From assembly GCA_009602725.1 (NCBI GenBank), contig WELB01000069.1, positions 87,999-129,699 on the forward strand: a stretch of 41,701 nt of DNA. The letters are read 5' to 3'. The number at the start of each line of letters is the position of its first letter. Position 1 is the stretch's first letter. This DNA comes from Spirogloea muscicola. Taxonomy: Eukaryota; Streptophyta; Zygnematophyceae; Spirogloeales; Spirogloeaceae. Made by a program: the position numbers and the translations under genes. The notes under the pieces were generated by a model. The model ran no database searches. It was given only the letters and a program-made list of their open reading frames with translations, and had not been told where the DNA came from. Below are positions 10,001-22,542 of the stretch, one piece after another.

Positions 10001-13000
10001 ATGGGAGGTGGAGTGCCATGGCTGTGCTGGACACTGCAGGACATGGAGTCCTTGCGAGTCCTGGAGGCGCTGCTGCCGGTCCTGCTGGCGCTCCTGGACT
10101 CGCTGGACGTTGTGTCCCAGCTGCATCTCCGCAACATCGTTGACGCCTGTCTCCAGTGGTTGGCCAGGTTGAGTAGAGAGCCAGTCGCCGTCGGTGCTAC
10201 ACATGATTCGCTGCTGGAGGCCCGAGCATGCCTCGCCAACATCTTGCTCTACCTTTTGGTGGCCATGCCGGACTCCTTTGTGGCTCTCGAAGCTTTCCCG
10301 CTCTCTGCCGTGACGAGCCATATCCGCCATCAAGTGAAGCAAGTTGGCGACATGCAGGGCGTTCTGTTCGACAAGATACTCAGGAGACAAGGGATTCACA
10401 CGGAGCTTGCTGCAAGGCCTCAGATGGTGCTGTGCATTGGCGAGGAGGTGGCTGCGTCGGTGAGGTCACGCGCTGCAGCGCTGGCTGCCGGCGTGGCGCC
10501 CGGCGTCCTCCGAAGCAACGAGGGAAAGGTGGTTCAGGAGCTCCACGCCGCGCTGAGCTCCGGGAGTGTGGCGGCAGCTTGTGGGGCCCTATTTGATGCC
10601 GCCTTCTGCGACGGCGAGCTCCTGGCAGGCTCCTGTACAGGCCCCAGGAGCTCGACGGAGGTCAACGGGAGCAGCCCGTCAGGGGTCCGCTCGCGGCGGC
10701 TGAAGGCCATGACCAATGAGCTGGCCGCCATCCAATTCCTATGCGACTGGGCTGTCTCCAGCTCCCAGCCACACCTGCAGGCCTCTGGCTGCTTGGCGAG
10801 CGGCGATTTACGTAAGCTCTTTGCCGTCTCGGTCTTGCGGCACCGAAAAGTGGAGTTGCATGCCGAGCAAGGAAGCATGGAGGAGGATGCCATGCACCAG
10901 CTGCTTCTCAAGTGGCTGGACTCCATGTCTGCCTCCCACCAAAACAATAGCAGTGCCCTGCAGGTTGGTCAAGCAGAATATGATCCCTTAGGCGTTGTGT
11001 TTACAAAAGCATTTGCTGGTAACACTTGTATTTGCTGACGAGCATTGACTTCTTTGCAATGTCTAATAAATGCATGCATGGTATTTGTGCTTCATTTAAA
11101 GCAGCAAATCTGTGCCGGATGTTGGATCATATAGTGGCAGATTGGCGCTGACCTTCATAATCTCCCGTGTCGCAGGCTCTTATTATGGAAGTGGTGCATG
11201 CGGGCTTGATATCCCCAGCCGCTTATGTGGGCTGGCTAGTGGCGGAAGGCGTGCTGGTGCGGCAGAGGTCGCCTGCAGAGGTGGCACGTGCCCGCTGGCA
11301 CCTGCAGCTCTTGCGCAACATGCCATGGGGCCTCCTGGGCGGTCAGCAACAAGACGAGGCCAGCAGAAGTTTCATGGCAGAGCGTGAGCTTGCGCTGAGC
11401 ACCTTCCAGAGTGTCGGTTCTCCATTAGCAGCAAGCGATGGTAAAGTGAAGAGAGGCAAGGCCGAGCTGCTATTCTTGAGACAGCTGGCCTGCGAGGTGC
11501 TGCAGCTCCCCTGCGCCCCTTGCTGCGGAACCATTACGAGTGAACTCCCGGCAGAAGCTCGGCAGGTGGACAACTTGCCAATACCAGCAAGAGCTTCGCA
11601 GATTGACGGAGACACAAAGGTTGTCAAGGACAGTGGCTATGCCACTGCGGCAAATGACGATGGCTCTTGGTGGCTGCGAGGTGCCTCCAACTTTGACAAA
11701 ATGAACGGTGAAGTCACTGGTACAGGTGAAATTGCAACATCCACCTCTTCTCATACGCCGGCAGTGGATGAGAAGGTGCTACAGATGCGCAGGGATGCTA
11801 GGTGGGGAGCGTCATGTAGTCACAACTGCCTTGGACATTGCTCGGCTGTCTCAAAGCTCAAGACAACTGCGAAGGACGAGATCAAGCTTGACCAACTGCC
11901 TGTCCGCATCAAGAACCTGAAGATGCGAGAGCGGCGCAAGCTGTCGCGGTGGCTGACTGCGGCAGTGAAAGCGTACGTTGAACGCATGGGGACACACAGA
12001 TCAGGCACAGGTGATGCGATCGGTGCCAGCCTGCCAAACAAAGTGGACAAAATGCCAAGCAATGCAGGCTCGGACAAGGTCAGATTGGTGAACTGCGACA
12101 GCGTCTCCGTCAAAGCCGAGGCTCGATGGGAACCGCATGAGGAGGAAGTGAACGTTGTCCTGTTGCTGCTGGACAGCACTGAAGATTTTGGGGGCCTCGT
12201 CGATCTGCTGTTGCTGCTACTGAAGCAGTGCGCTACTTCCTCCCAGCAACATGCAGATCAAAAAGTTGCCCTGTGCAAGTTGGACCCCATCCCCCTCCAC
12301 TATCTTCTGTCCTGCTTGAGGAGGTGAGATCAATGACACCCCGTGACAGGGCAAAGATAAACCCTTATTACAGCTGTTTCTTACACGGAAAGATGACGCT
12401 TGCAATGCCATCTTCCAGAAAGTTCAGATAAGATGTTGCTAGTTACGTCGTTGATACATTATACCTTGTCCAATTCTCACCCCTTGATAGCACAGATTTA
12501 GCCATAATACAATCGTCAGACTGACTGACTGTATCTTTGCATGCAACCTATGAGGTGCAGGTACGAGAGACATGTGGCGGCCATGGAAGTGGTGCCTGAA
12601 CTCTTGGCCACTCTCCTCCAGCTCTCCAGCACGACCCCGCAGATCCAGGCGAGTTGCCGGGAAGAGGTTTCTCGCCTCTGGCATGCCTACAAGCTCGTCC
12701 CGTCTGTGCAATCGTGGGAGACCTCACTGAGGACTTCCAAATGCGACTCGAAGATGGTGGCCGAGCTAGACCACTGCCAGGCGCAAGCAGAGGCAACCGC
12801 GAGCTACTGGCGCGGGCAGCCGGCGACCAACTGGGTTGCTGAAGCAGAGAGAGGCGGCAGCGACCACGCAGAGCTGCCCGGAGGGAAGCTAGTGGTGTCA
12901 CTGCAGGGCTGTGTCCGTGCTGAGCTGACTGACGAGATGCTGGGCATCCTCAGCCGCGCTCGAGAGGAGAAGAAAGCTGACTCCTGGATGAATTCTCTAG

Positions 13001-16000
13001 AGGACATGGCAAGGAGGAGGAGGGAGCGGGAGACAGAGCTGGCTGCCATGGAGAGGGCCGCAGCAGGGCTCGCGGAGATCGTCCAGCAGGGCTGCTCGGA
13101 GCTGCCGGGGGCAGCTGCGCAGGAGGCGCTGGCACGAGCAGCCGCTGCCGCGATCGTGAGCCACTGCGTCACCGCCACGGTCAGCCTGCTGGACAGCCTT
13201 GAGGAGGGAGGGAGGGGGGCTGACGGAGGCGCCGCCGCGGCCGACGTCGAGCTGTCTCTGGGCCAGAGGAAGGCCGGGCGGCGGTGCGTGCAGATGCACG
13301 TCCGGTGCTTGGCGGCCCTGGAGGGGCTGCTGCCAGACCGCCACCGCTGCCACCTGGAGGAGGGCGCCGTTGTGGAGGCCGCCGGCCACGTCCTGGCAAG
13401 CTTAGCCAGGGGCCCCTTGGCAGCGAGCGCCTCTCAAGCTGCGTTCCACATGTCGCCGGAGACGCCCGACTTGAGCAGCCCGCTGTCGCCGGCTGCGGGG
13501 TCCCTCGCCTCTAGCGACAACATGGTGCAGGCAGGCCCCATCTCGCCGGCCGGCAAGTCGGTGGCTGCGGCGTTCGTGGCGTCGGCCGTGGCAGCCGATG
13601 CGGTGCAGCTGGACTGGGCCCTCAAGGTCCTGCAGCTCCGGGAGGGGCTCGCGAGGGCGCAGCGCGGCCCCACGCCGCGCTCCGCGGGCGAGTGCCACCT
13701 CGCGCTGCTCTTTTGGTACTGCGTGCTGCAAGGCTGCGGCTGCTCGGAGGCCGTGGTGGGGTCCCAGCCGGCGGTTGCTGGCCTTGTCGGGCCGGCAGAT
13801 GGCCTGGCCCTGCGCCGCCTGCAGCAGGGGCTGCCGTTCGAGATGGCCGTGCCGCCGGCCTACTCGCTCTTCTGCTCCCACTTGGCGCGCATGGCTGCAC
13901 CGCACAACAACGACGGCAAAGTCAGTCCTCAGTCCCCCCCCGCCATTCCTCAGCTTGCCGGCTGCAATCATCCAGTGCTACAGCTGCTTCTGTGGCTTGC
14001 CCTGCATTCGCTGTGCCTGACATGGTCAAAGAGCATGCTGTCAGGAGCTGAGCGCCGCGGCAGCTGCAGCCGTCGCTAGCTGCTCGGTGCGGGAGATTGC
14101 TCTCCATGACACACGAGCTCTTTACACGTACTTTGCCGAGGAGATGGACCTGCTCGGATCGAAACCGAACCACCTGATCTCGTTGGAGCCCAAGCTGCCG
14201 CTCTCGTCCACGGCCTCGACAACCTTGGAAGCTGGCGCAAGTCAGAGCAGCAGCATGCCGTTGCCGGCCCGCCTGTTCTTGCACGCCCTGATGACTGGCG
14301 CGCTGCCAGGGACTCGGCCCCCCTCCAGCACAGCAGCGTCAATCACCTCGGAGCTGATACGTGTCCTCAACGACCTCCAGCCGTGGACCTTCCACTGGCA
14401 GTGGGTTGAGCTCCGGCTGCTGCTCAACGAGCAAGTGAGCAATACAAGGCTTGAGTCTATACATAGAGATGCCTTGCTGGCTGACGGTTAAGCAACTTGA
14501 TTATGTGTGCTCCTGTTAATCAAGAGTATGTTTGACTTGACAGATTGTCATATACGTGGCGGCATGTCCAGGTCCTGCTTGAGAAGCTGTCTGTACTGGG
14601 GGCGAAGGACGAGGACGCTTGGCAGTCAGCGCGACTGGCGGGGGGCGACAAGGGCCAGCTCGCGGAGTGTGAGAAGACTTTCACATCCGCCGTGCTCTCA
14701 CGGCTGCTCGTCCACCCCCGCAGGGCAGCTCTGTACAGCGAGGCCATCCGCTGCCTGGGCAGGGGCCTTGAGGATTACCTCATCCTCCAGGTGAGGCAAG
14801 AAGGTCACCGCTATGTCGTGCCTGTCTCTGACTTGCCCACAAATTTCAGATGAATTTGTGGAAGCTATCAAGAACGTGGCTGTCAAGGTCAAATGAAGGT
14901 CTTTGGTTGTCAAGACGTGCTGCAACTCTAATTCTGATTACTACAAGAAGGCCCTAAGCACAGAACTTTGAACGTGCAAAACGAGCAAAGGAGAGCAAAC
15001 CAGCACGCTCTGCACAGCCCCAGCAGTGCTCACAGGCTTGCATCCAGAGTGGAGGATCCTGTACCTTGGTCTTGGGGCTCAGAAGGTCAGGGGCAGTGTC
15101 CAGGATTTGCAGATGTCAGCCAGCACCTGCCTGATTCCTCATTAGCTTGAAGCATTGCTTGTTGCCTGCAGGTGAAGTGGGTTCTCGAGGGCAGCGACAT
15201 GCTCTTTGGCCGTAAGTCACTGCGTCAGCTGCTTGACCACAACTCTCAGGCGCATGGGTTCAGCACGCCCCCGGGTTATGGCAATGGACAGGACGCCGCA
15301 TCGCTGGTGGAGGGAGAGGATGTGCAGAAGGAGGCCGCTGGCGAGGACGGAGGAGGGCGGCTGCAGCCATTTGCTACTGAGCGGGCGCTTGCTGACCTTG
15401 TGCTGCCCTGTCTGGCTCGGAGCTCCCACGACACATGCGCTGGCTCGGCGGCAGACCTCGTCAAGCAGGTGCAGTAGCCGCTCCTCACCTTGACTCTCTG
15501 AGCATGTTATCAAGTTTAAAGTTCTTTATATGTAACGCCTGCTCGAACGTAAGTGACTCGTGTTATGTTACTTATGTCAGTTACGGTTATTGTGTTAGTG
15601 TTTTGCTAATATGACACCTTTGCTTATGGCCATGCAGATTGGGTACCTGGAGCAGCACATAAGCACGCTGACCAAGAGCACCTTGGCAGGCAGCGGGCCC
15701 TCAGTGGCTGAGGCACGGGGCCTGGCGCCGCTGCGAGGGCGGCGGATGGGCGGCGAGGCAGCGAGCAGCCCTGGCATGGGTCGGCGGCCCCTAGCAGGTG
15801 GCGGCGCCGTCGCAGACACAACGCCCGCCCCGCCAGCAGTGGCCACTGCAGCGGCGCTGCAGACTTCGCTGTGGCTTCGCCTTCAGTTCCTGCTGCCGCT
15901 GCTGCCCATCATACACGCTGACAGGTTCTCGATGTCCAGGCCTGTCTTGCGGCATGCTTGTGTATTGACATCTGACAATTAATCCACTTGCTGGCAGCCT

Positions 16001-17273
16001 TTTGATCTGGCCTTCTTTTCTCTGGAGTTGTCAATGGCCATGGTCCTGTATATAAGCTTGCGGCTCCTGGCAGCACATTTGAGTTTATGCAACCAACTTG
16101 CTGGCTGACGCAACGCGGGGCGCGGCGACTTTTCCTCACAGGGACCAGACAGCGCGCAACATGCGGCAGTTGCTCGCACCGATTCTGCTGCGCCTGCTCG
16201 GCACGGGCGTCGTTCAAGAGGCCATTGAGCCGGTGCTGCTCCCACCCGCGGCGTTGGGGCCCGACTCCTGGCCTGGCAAGCAGCCGCCGGTGGCCGACGA
16301 TGCGGAGTATGCCGTGCGTGCGGCGACTGTGGCAGCCGCCATGGCTGGGGAGTCGCTGTTCGAGCGAGTCCTCAGCTTGCTGCACGCGTTGGCCAGCGGT
16401 ACATGGGCGGCATGGCTCAAGCCGCCGCCTGGAACAAAACCAGCCAAGGCGCTGCGGGAGGTGCCACCGCTCGACCGCGACTCTGTGGAGCGCATGCAGG
16501 TGCCTCCAAGTAAACCTAGATCGAAAAGCAAGAAAGCAAGGCCTGTATCTCTGGCCCCAGACATATGGGGTACTGGTTTCCATGTTGAGCCTTCCACAGA
16601 TCGCTCGTAGACCTGCCTTGCCTTCTGGACTTTACCAGCAATTCTGGTCTGCAGTGTCTGCGCGCTTGCAACATATATACACGTCAGGCAGATTGTGTAG
16701 GACTGTTGTGCTGACAGCCGACAGCATATATCTGTGTGGTGGCACTCATTGTGGTGCTAACAGCCGGCAGCATGATCTTCGTGTGGTGGCACTCAGAGCG
16801 AGCTTGACCACATGCAGCTGCCGGAGGGCGTGCGACAAAGGATCCGGGCCGCGCTGCCAAACCTGCCGCCGCCGCCGAATCCTGTGCTGTCGGCAGCGCC
16901 CCCGATTGTACCACCGGCAGCCTTCCAGGTCGTCCAGATTGCCAATGGCTGCGAGGCGCTTGTCGAGCCGGTCACAGAGAGTGGTAGCAGCACATACCGG
17001 AGCATGCCGCAGCAGGAGGTGGGGGGCAAAGCCCGGTCGGCAGCACTGGAGTATGAGATGGAGCTGGACCTCTGGATGCTGCTGGAAGAGGGCACTGCAT
17101 CAGGCGCTTTTGCTGTGGCAGCGCCGTCGGCGGCAGCAGCGCTGCCCGAGGGGGTCGTAGCTGGCAGCAGCGCCAGCAGCGTCCAGCGGGCCAGCGCATG
17201 CTTGCGTGGTGCGGTGCGCGTGCCGCGAGCACGGCTCACGTATGTGGACGTGCAAGGCGACAGCGGCGGGTAG
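7003..17273 (+). CDS. MED12: Mediator subunit MED12 (kinase module), 17 exons
   Basis: Encodes the large scaffold of the CDK8 kinase module of Mediator in the nucleus. The exon model is phase-consistent throughout: 7003-7097, 7871-7976, 8217-8300, 8439-8516, 8681-8788, 9002-9148, 9375-9587, 9753-9851, 10040-10963, 11176-12323, 12561-13920, 14045-14434, 14572-14790, 15172-15468, 15638-15924, 16142-16499, 16818-17273, giving about 2,122 residues (plant MED12 is about 2,200). Landmarks are Y-E-L-K-C..., R-L-G-P-x-x-Y-Y-P across the exon 1/2 junction, V-Y-G-V-P-L, the Med12 core H-N-V-P-L-L-R-A-T-W with Y-L-N-Q, L-Q-P-W-T-F-H-W-Q-W-V-E-L-R-L-L-L-N-E-Q, and the conserved tail L-P-x-x-V-R-x-R-I-x-A-A-L-P. 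Exons 4 and 6 use GC donors (GCAAGT, GCACGT). Exon 3 is the least certain. Intron 1 holds a long hairpin. Confidence 0.9.
7284..7632 (+). repeat. long hairpin in MED12 intron 1
   Basis: Left arm 7284-7431 and right arm 7486-7632 are imperfect reverse complements, with one 41-base block differing at about four positions and an inner 28-base block differing at three. The loop is about 54 bases (7432-7485) and itself partly repeats the left arm, starting again from ATCTCATTCGAGA. The outer ends read TTGCTGATAT...ATATCAGCAA. No obvious target-site duplication is seen. It could be a foldback/MITE-like element or a small-RNA precursor transcribed with MED12. There is no coding sequence. Confidence 0.8.
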
Positions 17274-17940
17274 ACTGAACGAGGGTTCAGCCAAGCCCCG
17301 ACAGAGTCGTGCTGCCCACCACAGTGGACCCATAGCAGTGGTGTAGCTTCTAGTGGAGTGACTGTCTTACAATGTAAAGTATTGAGAATTGCACAACCAC
17401 TTACAGTAGTGCTGCTCGTTACCCGCAGGCACATGGGGTTTTTGTATTGATGTCACTAAGGTCATGGTTGAGTCAGGTGTTGCATCTTCGTAGGGGAAAT
17501 AATGGGCACGTATGTCGGGTTTTGCTCTGGCCGCTGATGGTGCACGAGGAGAAGAGGCACTGTGCAGCGAGGAGTAAGCTGACTGAGAGCTACGAATGCG
17601 AAAAGTCAGCCCAGAACGAACGGACAAGGTCCACAGGAGCCGGGGAAAAGTAGGAAGGAAGTGAGCTCTTCCAGAGGGGCCCGGTGCTATGAAAAGCCAT
17701 GAAAAGCCACCAGGAGAAGAAGGCGCGCGGTGCGCTTGAACCGAAATTGAGGCCAATTCAAGCCAACACTTTCCAGGCAGAATCCAGTGCATAATAAATG
17801 ACATGGCTACATTAAACGAAGCCCTCTGCTAAGATCCGAGTGCTTCCCCTGGCCCCTTCTCGTCCTTTATTCATTCTTTTTTGGGCTGGCTTTTTCCAGC
17901 CCCTATCCTCGACGGGCGAGCCCTTCTCTCTGCTAAGGTG
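17274..17940 (+). repeat. MED12 3' flank with LINE-tail remnants
   Basis: After the MED12 stop there is about 300 bp of unassigned 3' flank. A decayed minus-strand hairpin remnant lies near 17590. At about 17840-17930 a clean plus-strand LINE 3' tail appears without any coding part, with SL1 at 17883-17902 and SL2 at 17914-17923. A fragment of the 141-bp repeat family starts at 17719. No additional gene is supported. Confidence 0.6.
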
Positions 17941-17947
17941 CAGAGAC

Positions 17948-18228
17948 AAGGCGCGCGGTGCGCATGAAATTGAAAGGGAGGCCAGTTCTAGCCTTTAAAA
18001 TGTCCTATTAACTGGGTGATGAGCTGGCTAAGGGGGACACTAACATCCCCGAGTGACCACATGCATATCTGACGAGCTATGCAGAGGGAAGGCGCGCGGT
18101 GCGCATGAAATCGAAAGGGAGGCCAATTCTAGCCTTACAAATGTCCTGTTAACTGCGTAATGTGCTGGCTAAGGGGGACACTATTATCCCCGAGTCAGCA
18201 CATGCATAACCGACACGCTACACAGGAG
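17948..18228 (+). repeat. tandem pair of 141-bp repeats with internal stem-loop
   Basis: Two adjacent copies begin AAGGCGCGCGGTGCGC at 17948 and 18089, 141 bp apart, and share almost their whole length. They match the insert at 2368-2492 and a fragment at 17719-17770. The second copy folds well: ATGTGCTG near 18160 pairs with CAGCACAT near 18197, enclosing a GGGG/CCCC inner stem. The first copy has lost part of the outer stem. There is no open frame, and class and function are unknown. Confidence 0.75.
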
Positions 18229-18230
18229 AA

Positions 18231-18930
18231 GACGCGGAGACCACCAAGGGTGCCTCGGAAGAGCTTCCCTCGTTGGGAAAGAAGGCCTCCTTTGTCTTCC
18301 CTTCTTCCCGCTGCAGTCTCCCGTCTCGCCGGGCCCTCTCTGCCCATCGGCAAACGGGCTCCAACGTTAGCGGGGCCGTCACAGCCGCCGCTTCCCAGCA
18401 GCGGGAGCCCCCGGCCCCCCCTGAATCGAATCGGTGGGCGAATTCCCGGACGCGCTGCTGGCCCGCAACCACCGTGCCCCCGCGCGCGCCAGTGGGGGAG
18501 GAGGGGGGTGGGGGCCGCGGCGGCGAGGCGCCCGGTAATTTTACGAGGAGCGCGCGGGGAGGGAGGGCGGCGCCCCGGGCTAGCCGACACTGGCGGGGCT
18601 GGCGTAGGGCCTCCCCCCCTGCGGAGCTCGAGGAGGGCGCCGTGCCCCCCCGCGCCGGCGCCGGCGGCGGCGGCNCGCTTTTCCCTTTTCCCGTTTCGGA
18701 AAGTGCCTCACAGCCATCGGCACCCCCCCCCCACGACGACCTCCTTCTAGAAGAGTGGCCTCCTCGTCAAATAAAAGACGTAAGGCCTTCTAATAGTTCA
18801 CGGTTTGCACCAAAGTACGGTCCAGTCTTCCCACGCCGTCGTCAGCGCCACCGCCGCCGCCGCCGCCGCCGCGGCATTCGTTGCCCGTCAAGCTCACCCG
18901 CTTTCACCGCTCCTCGCCTCGGCTCGACCG

Positions 18931-18962
<32 letters not shown>

Positions 18963-19030
18963 TGCCGCAGCCGCCGCCGCCTTGCGGCGCTGATTCTGCC
19001 GGCCTCTGCTCTGCCTCCGCGGCTCGCCAG
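18231..19030 (+). promoter_or_regulatory. upstream region of CK1 gene, CGG runs and unresolved base
   Basis: About 800 bp of GC-rich DNA with triplet runs at 18661-18674, 18850-18873 and 18931-18981, and an isolated n at 18675. The first coding exon of the downstream kinase (glycine-rich loop) should lie here but is not present in any frame. The overlapping open frames on both strands consist of triplet-derived homopolymers and are not credible. Promoter identity is inferred from position only. Confidence 0.4.
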
Positions 19031-22000
19031 GCACCAACCTCCACACCAACGAGGAGGTCGGCATCAAGCTCGTAAGCTCCAGCACCACTGCCTGCCATCG
19101 TTGCCGATGCCTCGACGACGCCGCCGCCAACTGCGCCTCGTCGCGCCAGAGCCTGTGCGCCGGTCGAGCCCTTCACCTTGCCTCATTAGCGCCACGGCGG
19201 CCATGGCGCCGTCGTTTGCAGGAGTCGGTGAAGACGAAGCACCCCCAGCTGCTCTACGAGTCCAAGCTCTACCGAATACTCCAGGGCGGAAGTGAGGGTG
19301 CACTGCCTGTGGCCACCGGCCATGCTGCGCCAGCCATGGCTGCCGCTCGCTGTGCCATTGCTCGAAGGCCAGGGCCCATGCTGCTGCTTCCTGCAGTGGC
19401 CACAGTGGCTGGCTTGCGGCTTGACGGGGTTTGGCATGTTTTGGCCACCCCATGCGGGCGCAGCGGGCATTCCCAACATCCGCTGGTTTGGTGTGGAGGG
19501 CGACTACAATGTCATGGTCCTGGACCTCCTCGGGCCGAGCCTGGAGGACCTCTTCAACTTCTGCGCCCGCAAGTTCTCGCTCAAGACCGTCCTCATGCTC
19601 GCTGACCAGCTGGTGAGCAGGCGAGCGAGGGCCGCCAGCTTCGACATTCGCAGAGCATGGCCACCTTCGGCAAGGAGGGTCTGCCTTCGGCGGCCTGCCA
19701 TGACGAGCGTTGACGCCCTCATGCCTGCTGCCACCGCCGCCAGATCAACCGTGTCGAGTACGTGCACTCCAAGAGCTTCCTGCACCGCGACATCAAGCCC
19801 GACAACTTCCTCATGGGCCTGGGGCGGCGGGCCAACCAGGTGCGCGGCACATTCGCACGTCGTTGGAAGTCGCTGACAAGCGCAGGCATCCACCCGTTGC
19901 ATGCTCAAGCTCAGCCGCGCTCCGCTATCGAAGATGTACATGCGAGGAGCAGACTCTCAGCATGCTGGTCCTCGTCGACCGACGAAGCGCTCTCGACTCT
20001 GCCTGTCAGGTGTATGTGATCGACTTTGGCCTTGCCAAGAAGTACCGCGATCCCACCACGCACCAGCACATCACCTACAGGTGCAGTGCATGTTAGGCCC
20101 AGCGCTGGCCGAGCAAAATGCCATTACACTGCATGCAAGGCTAAGATAGTTGTGCCTTGTCTGGTAGAGAGAATATCATTGTGCCTGGTTATACACCTAG
20201 TATTGTGAATCTTGGCACCGCAAGATTGTTGACCTTAGCCCCTTACTATCATGGCCTACCCCACCTCTTGCGTGTTTGCATGTTGTGCTAAACACACAAT
20301 CTCTTCTCTGGTACCATGTCCTCTCACCCACCTACAACCATTTCTGTTTCCTGACGTCGTCGCTTCTAAGCTTCTGCAGAGAAAATAAGAACCTGACAGG
20401 AACTGCTCGTTATGCTAGCATCAACACACACCTGGGCATTGGTAGGCCTTGCTTAAAGTGTTTTGAGATGAATGATGTTTCTTAAAAGCGTGACTTTATG
20501 AAGACAGGTTTCAATCATTGCTTGACATGGGGCCTGATCAGAGCATGTACAAGCACTTCTTCTGGTGCCTGCGTAACTTTGCTGCACTACTGACTGCGGT
20601 AAATGCTGTCGCCCTTCCAGAGCAAAGTAGGAGGGACGATCTTGAGTCATTGGGCTACGTTCTTATGTACTTCCTGCGAGGGAGGTAAGGTTGCTGTCAC
20701 AGATGAACACTGTCTCAAAGTTGTAACCAGATAGCACAAAGGCCGCTTGAGACTTTCCTGTGGTATGCCCAATCTTCTGCAACTGTCTCATAAATGTCCA
20801 CGACAAGAGCTTGTTTCACGTTACATTTGCCTTGCCAATCTACCTCCAGTGAAGCATTGCAAGATAGCCTGAAGGGCCAGTTGCCTCTGCTGCGGCAGCC
20901 TCCCTTGGCAGGGCCTCAAGGCTGGCACCAAGAAGCAGAAGTACGAGAAAATCAGTGAGAAGAAGATGTCTACACCAATTGAGGTGCAGGGTTTGCCTCA
21001 ACCCCTGCCGCTGTCTCTTGGTGGCCCAGTTTGAGATGGGAGAGATCAATCTGTGCACATCATCAGTGAGCAAGTTTCTTGACCGCATCAGCCACTGAGG
21101 AGATTGTTAGTCGCACCTGCCTGCAGCTTCTGTGTAAGAGCTATCCGTCTGAGTTTGCCACGTACTTCCACTACTGTCGGTCGCTGCGCTTTGATGACAA
21201 GCCGGACTATTCCTACTTGAAGCGGCTCTTCAGGGACCTCTTCATACGTGAATGTGAGTGATTGCGCTGGGTGTCCGTGAAGCAGGTCCTATACTCGTTG
21301 ATTTGCTCTGTAAATGGGACTTGAGTTTCCCCAAATGATTCTTATGGATATGGGAATACAGGCTTGTTCCCCTGACATTCTGTGCTCGGTTGCTGGCCAG
21401 CATTCCAATTCGACTACGTTTTTGATTGGACAATTCTCAAATACCAGCAGTCACAGGCTGCTGCGGGTCCCCAGAGATTTGTAAGTCACTCTTCCTTCAA
21501 GTCTTTCAAGGTGTACAATACAGCATCAAGAGATTGCATCGCAGCATGAATGCTTGACTGGGATCAGATGTCTGTGACGTGAAGTAAGATAGAGGCCGAG
21601 CTGCTGATTGATGCCGGTGGTATCCCAAGAAATTTAATCAACTCGATCTAAGCTTCATGATATCTGACCCCCATGGAGTTCTGCTTGCAGCCGCAAGGAG
21701 CAGCAGCAGGCCCAAGCAGTGGTGCAGCACAGGGAGCAGGAGGTAAGCCTGGGGTTGCCATACGCACTTCGCTCCGTCAGGCAACGCAAATAAACATCAC
21801 CAGACGATAAGATGTAAAGCTTGACGCCAGATTGACCGAAGCTGGTTCTGCAAGAGCTCGCAGACAGTACAGAGATATCACGGCGCCGGATCACTTCGGG
21901 TGCAACCGGGGAAAGCCCCAAACACAGGAGCCCAGTGCGGGACGATTCTGTCAATGCCGTGAAAGACGAGGTTTTGCTATGTTCTGATCTCGATAACACA

Positions 22001-22542
22001 CAAGCCTTGGTTTGTTGCTGTTGCTGTCACTTTTTCTGCAGGCAGTTCTTACTTTGATGTACTTCTCGGAATCGGCACATGAATGTATAATTTGCTCCAA
22101 GATTCAATTACATACTGATGCAAGCTCCGCAACCCACGTGGTTGTTTGTGATGTGGGCTGTCAGGCTGGTCTGACGGAGGCAGAGAGGTTGCACACGACC
22201 TCGTTCACGAGGGGGGGCAGCGGCTCTGGCATCCGGCGCACCGCGCTCGTGTCGGGCAGCCGAGGGTCTGGCACCCCTGAACCGGCCGACACATCCCGCA
22301 CTCTTGTGAGATTTCTTTTGATTCTCTGTATGCTGATTTCCAAGATGTGTGCAGGCTGTGGAGTGCATATTGCTGGCCAAGTAGGCTCACTATCGACAGT
22401 GTTATCAACGTTCAGATCCTCTCAGAAGCACATGATTCTGTGACATGGCATGCGTTTATGTTCATATGTTTGATCACCGGTGTGGAACTGCTGTTTATAT
22501 CTTGGATCTGCTTGTTTATGTCTGCAGGCCTCACAGAGATGA
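19031..22542 (+). CDS. casein kinase 1, plant CKL type, first exon missing
   Basis: Ser/Thr kinase of the CK1 family. Exons: 19031-19071, 19222-19291, 19464-19612, 19744-19839, 20010-20080, 20380-20441, 20621-20684, 20899-20983, 21127-21253, 21401-21480, 21691-21742, 21864-21970, 22165-22305, 22528-22542, for 385 residues. Seen motifs are the ATP-binding lysine in [16 protein letters not shown], catalytic [16 protein letters not shown], the CK1 signature [19 protein letters not shown] and [11 protein letters not shown]. The basic Ser/Gly-rich tail is typical of CKLs, but its last three exons are less certain. The model opens in phase 2, so an upstream exon with the start codon and G-x-G-x-x-G loop (about 26 residues) is required. 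It is not visible upstream, where an n sits in a CGG-rich stretch. Confidence 0.88.

Noticed and set aside
12548-13971. Minus-strand open frames opposite MED12 exon 11
   Set aside because: MED12 coding on the plus strand is supported by homology and splice phase; the antisense frames follow from GC-rich codon use.
18273-19295. 340-codon plus-strand frame upstream of and into the CK1 gene
   Set aside because: Composed of triplet-repeat arginine, proline and alanine runs, crosses an n, and is out of frame with the kinase exons it overlaps.
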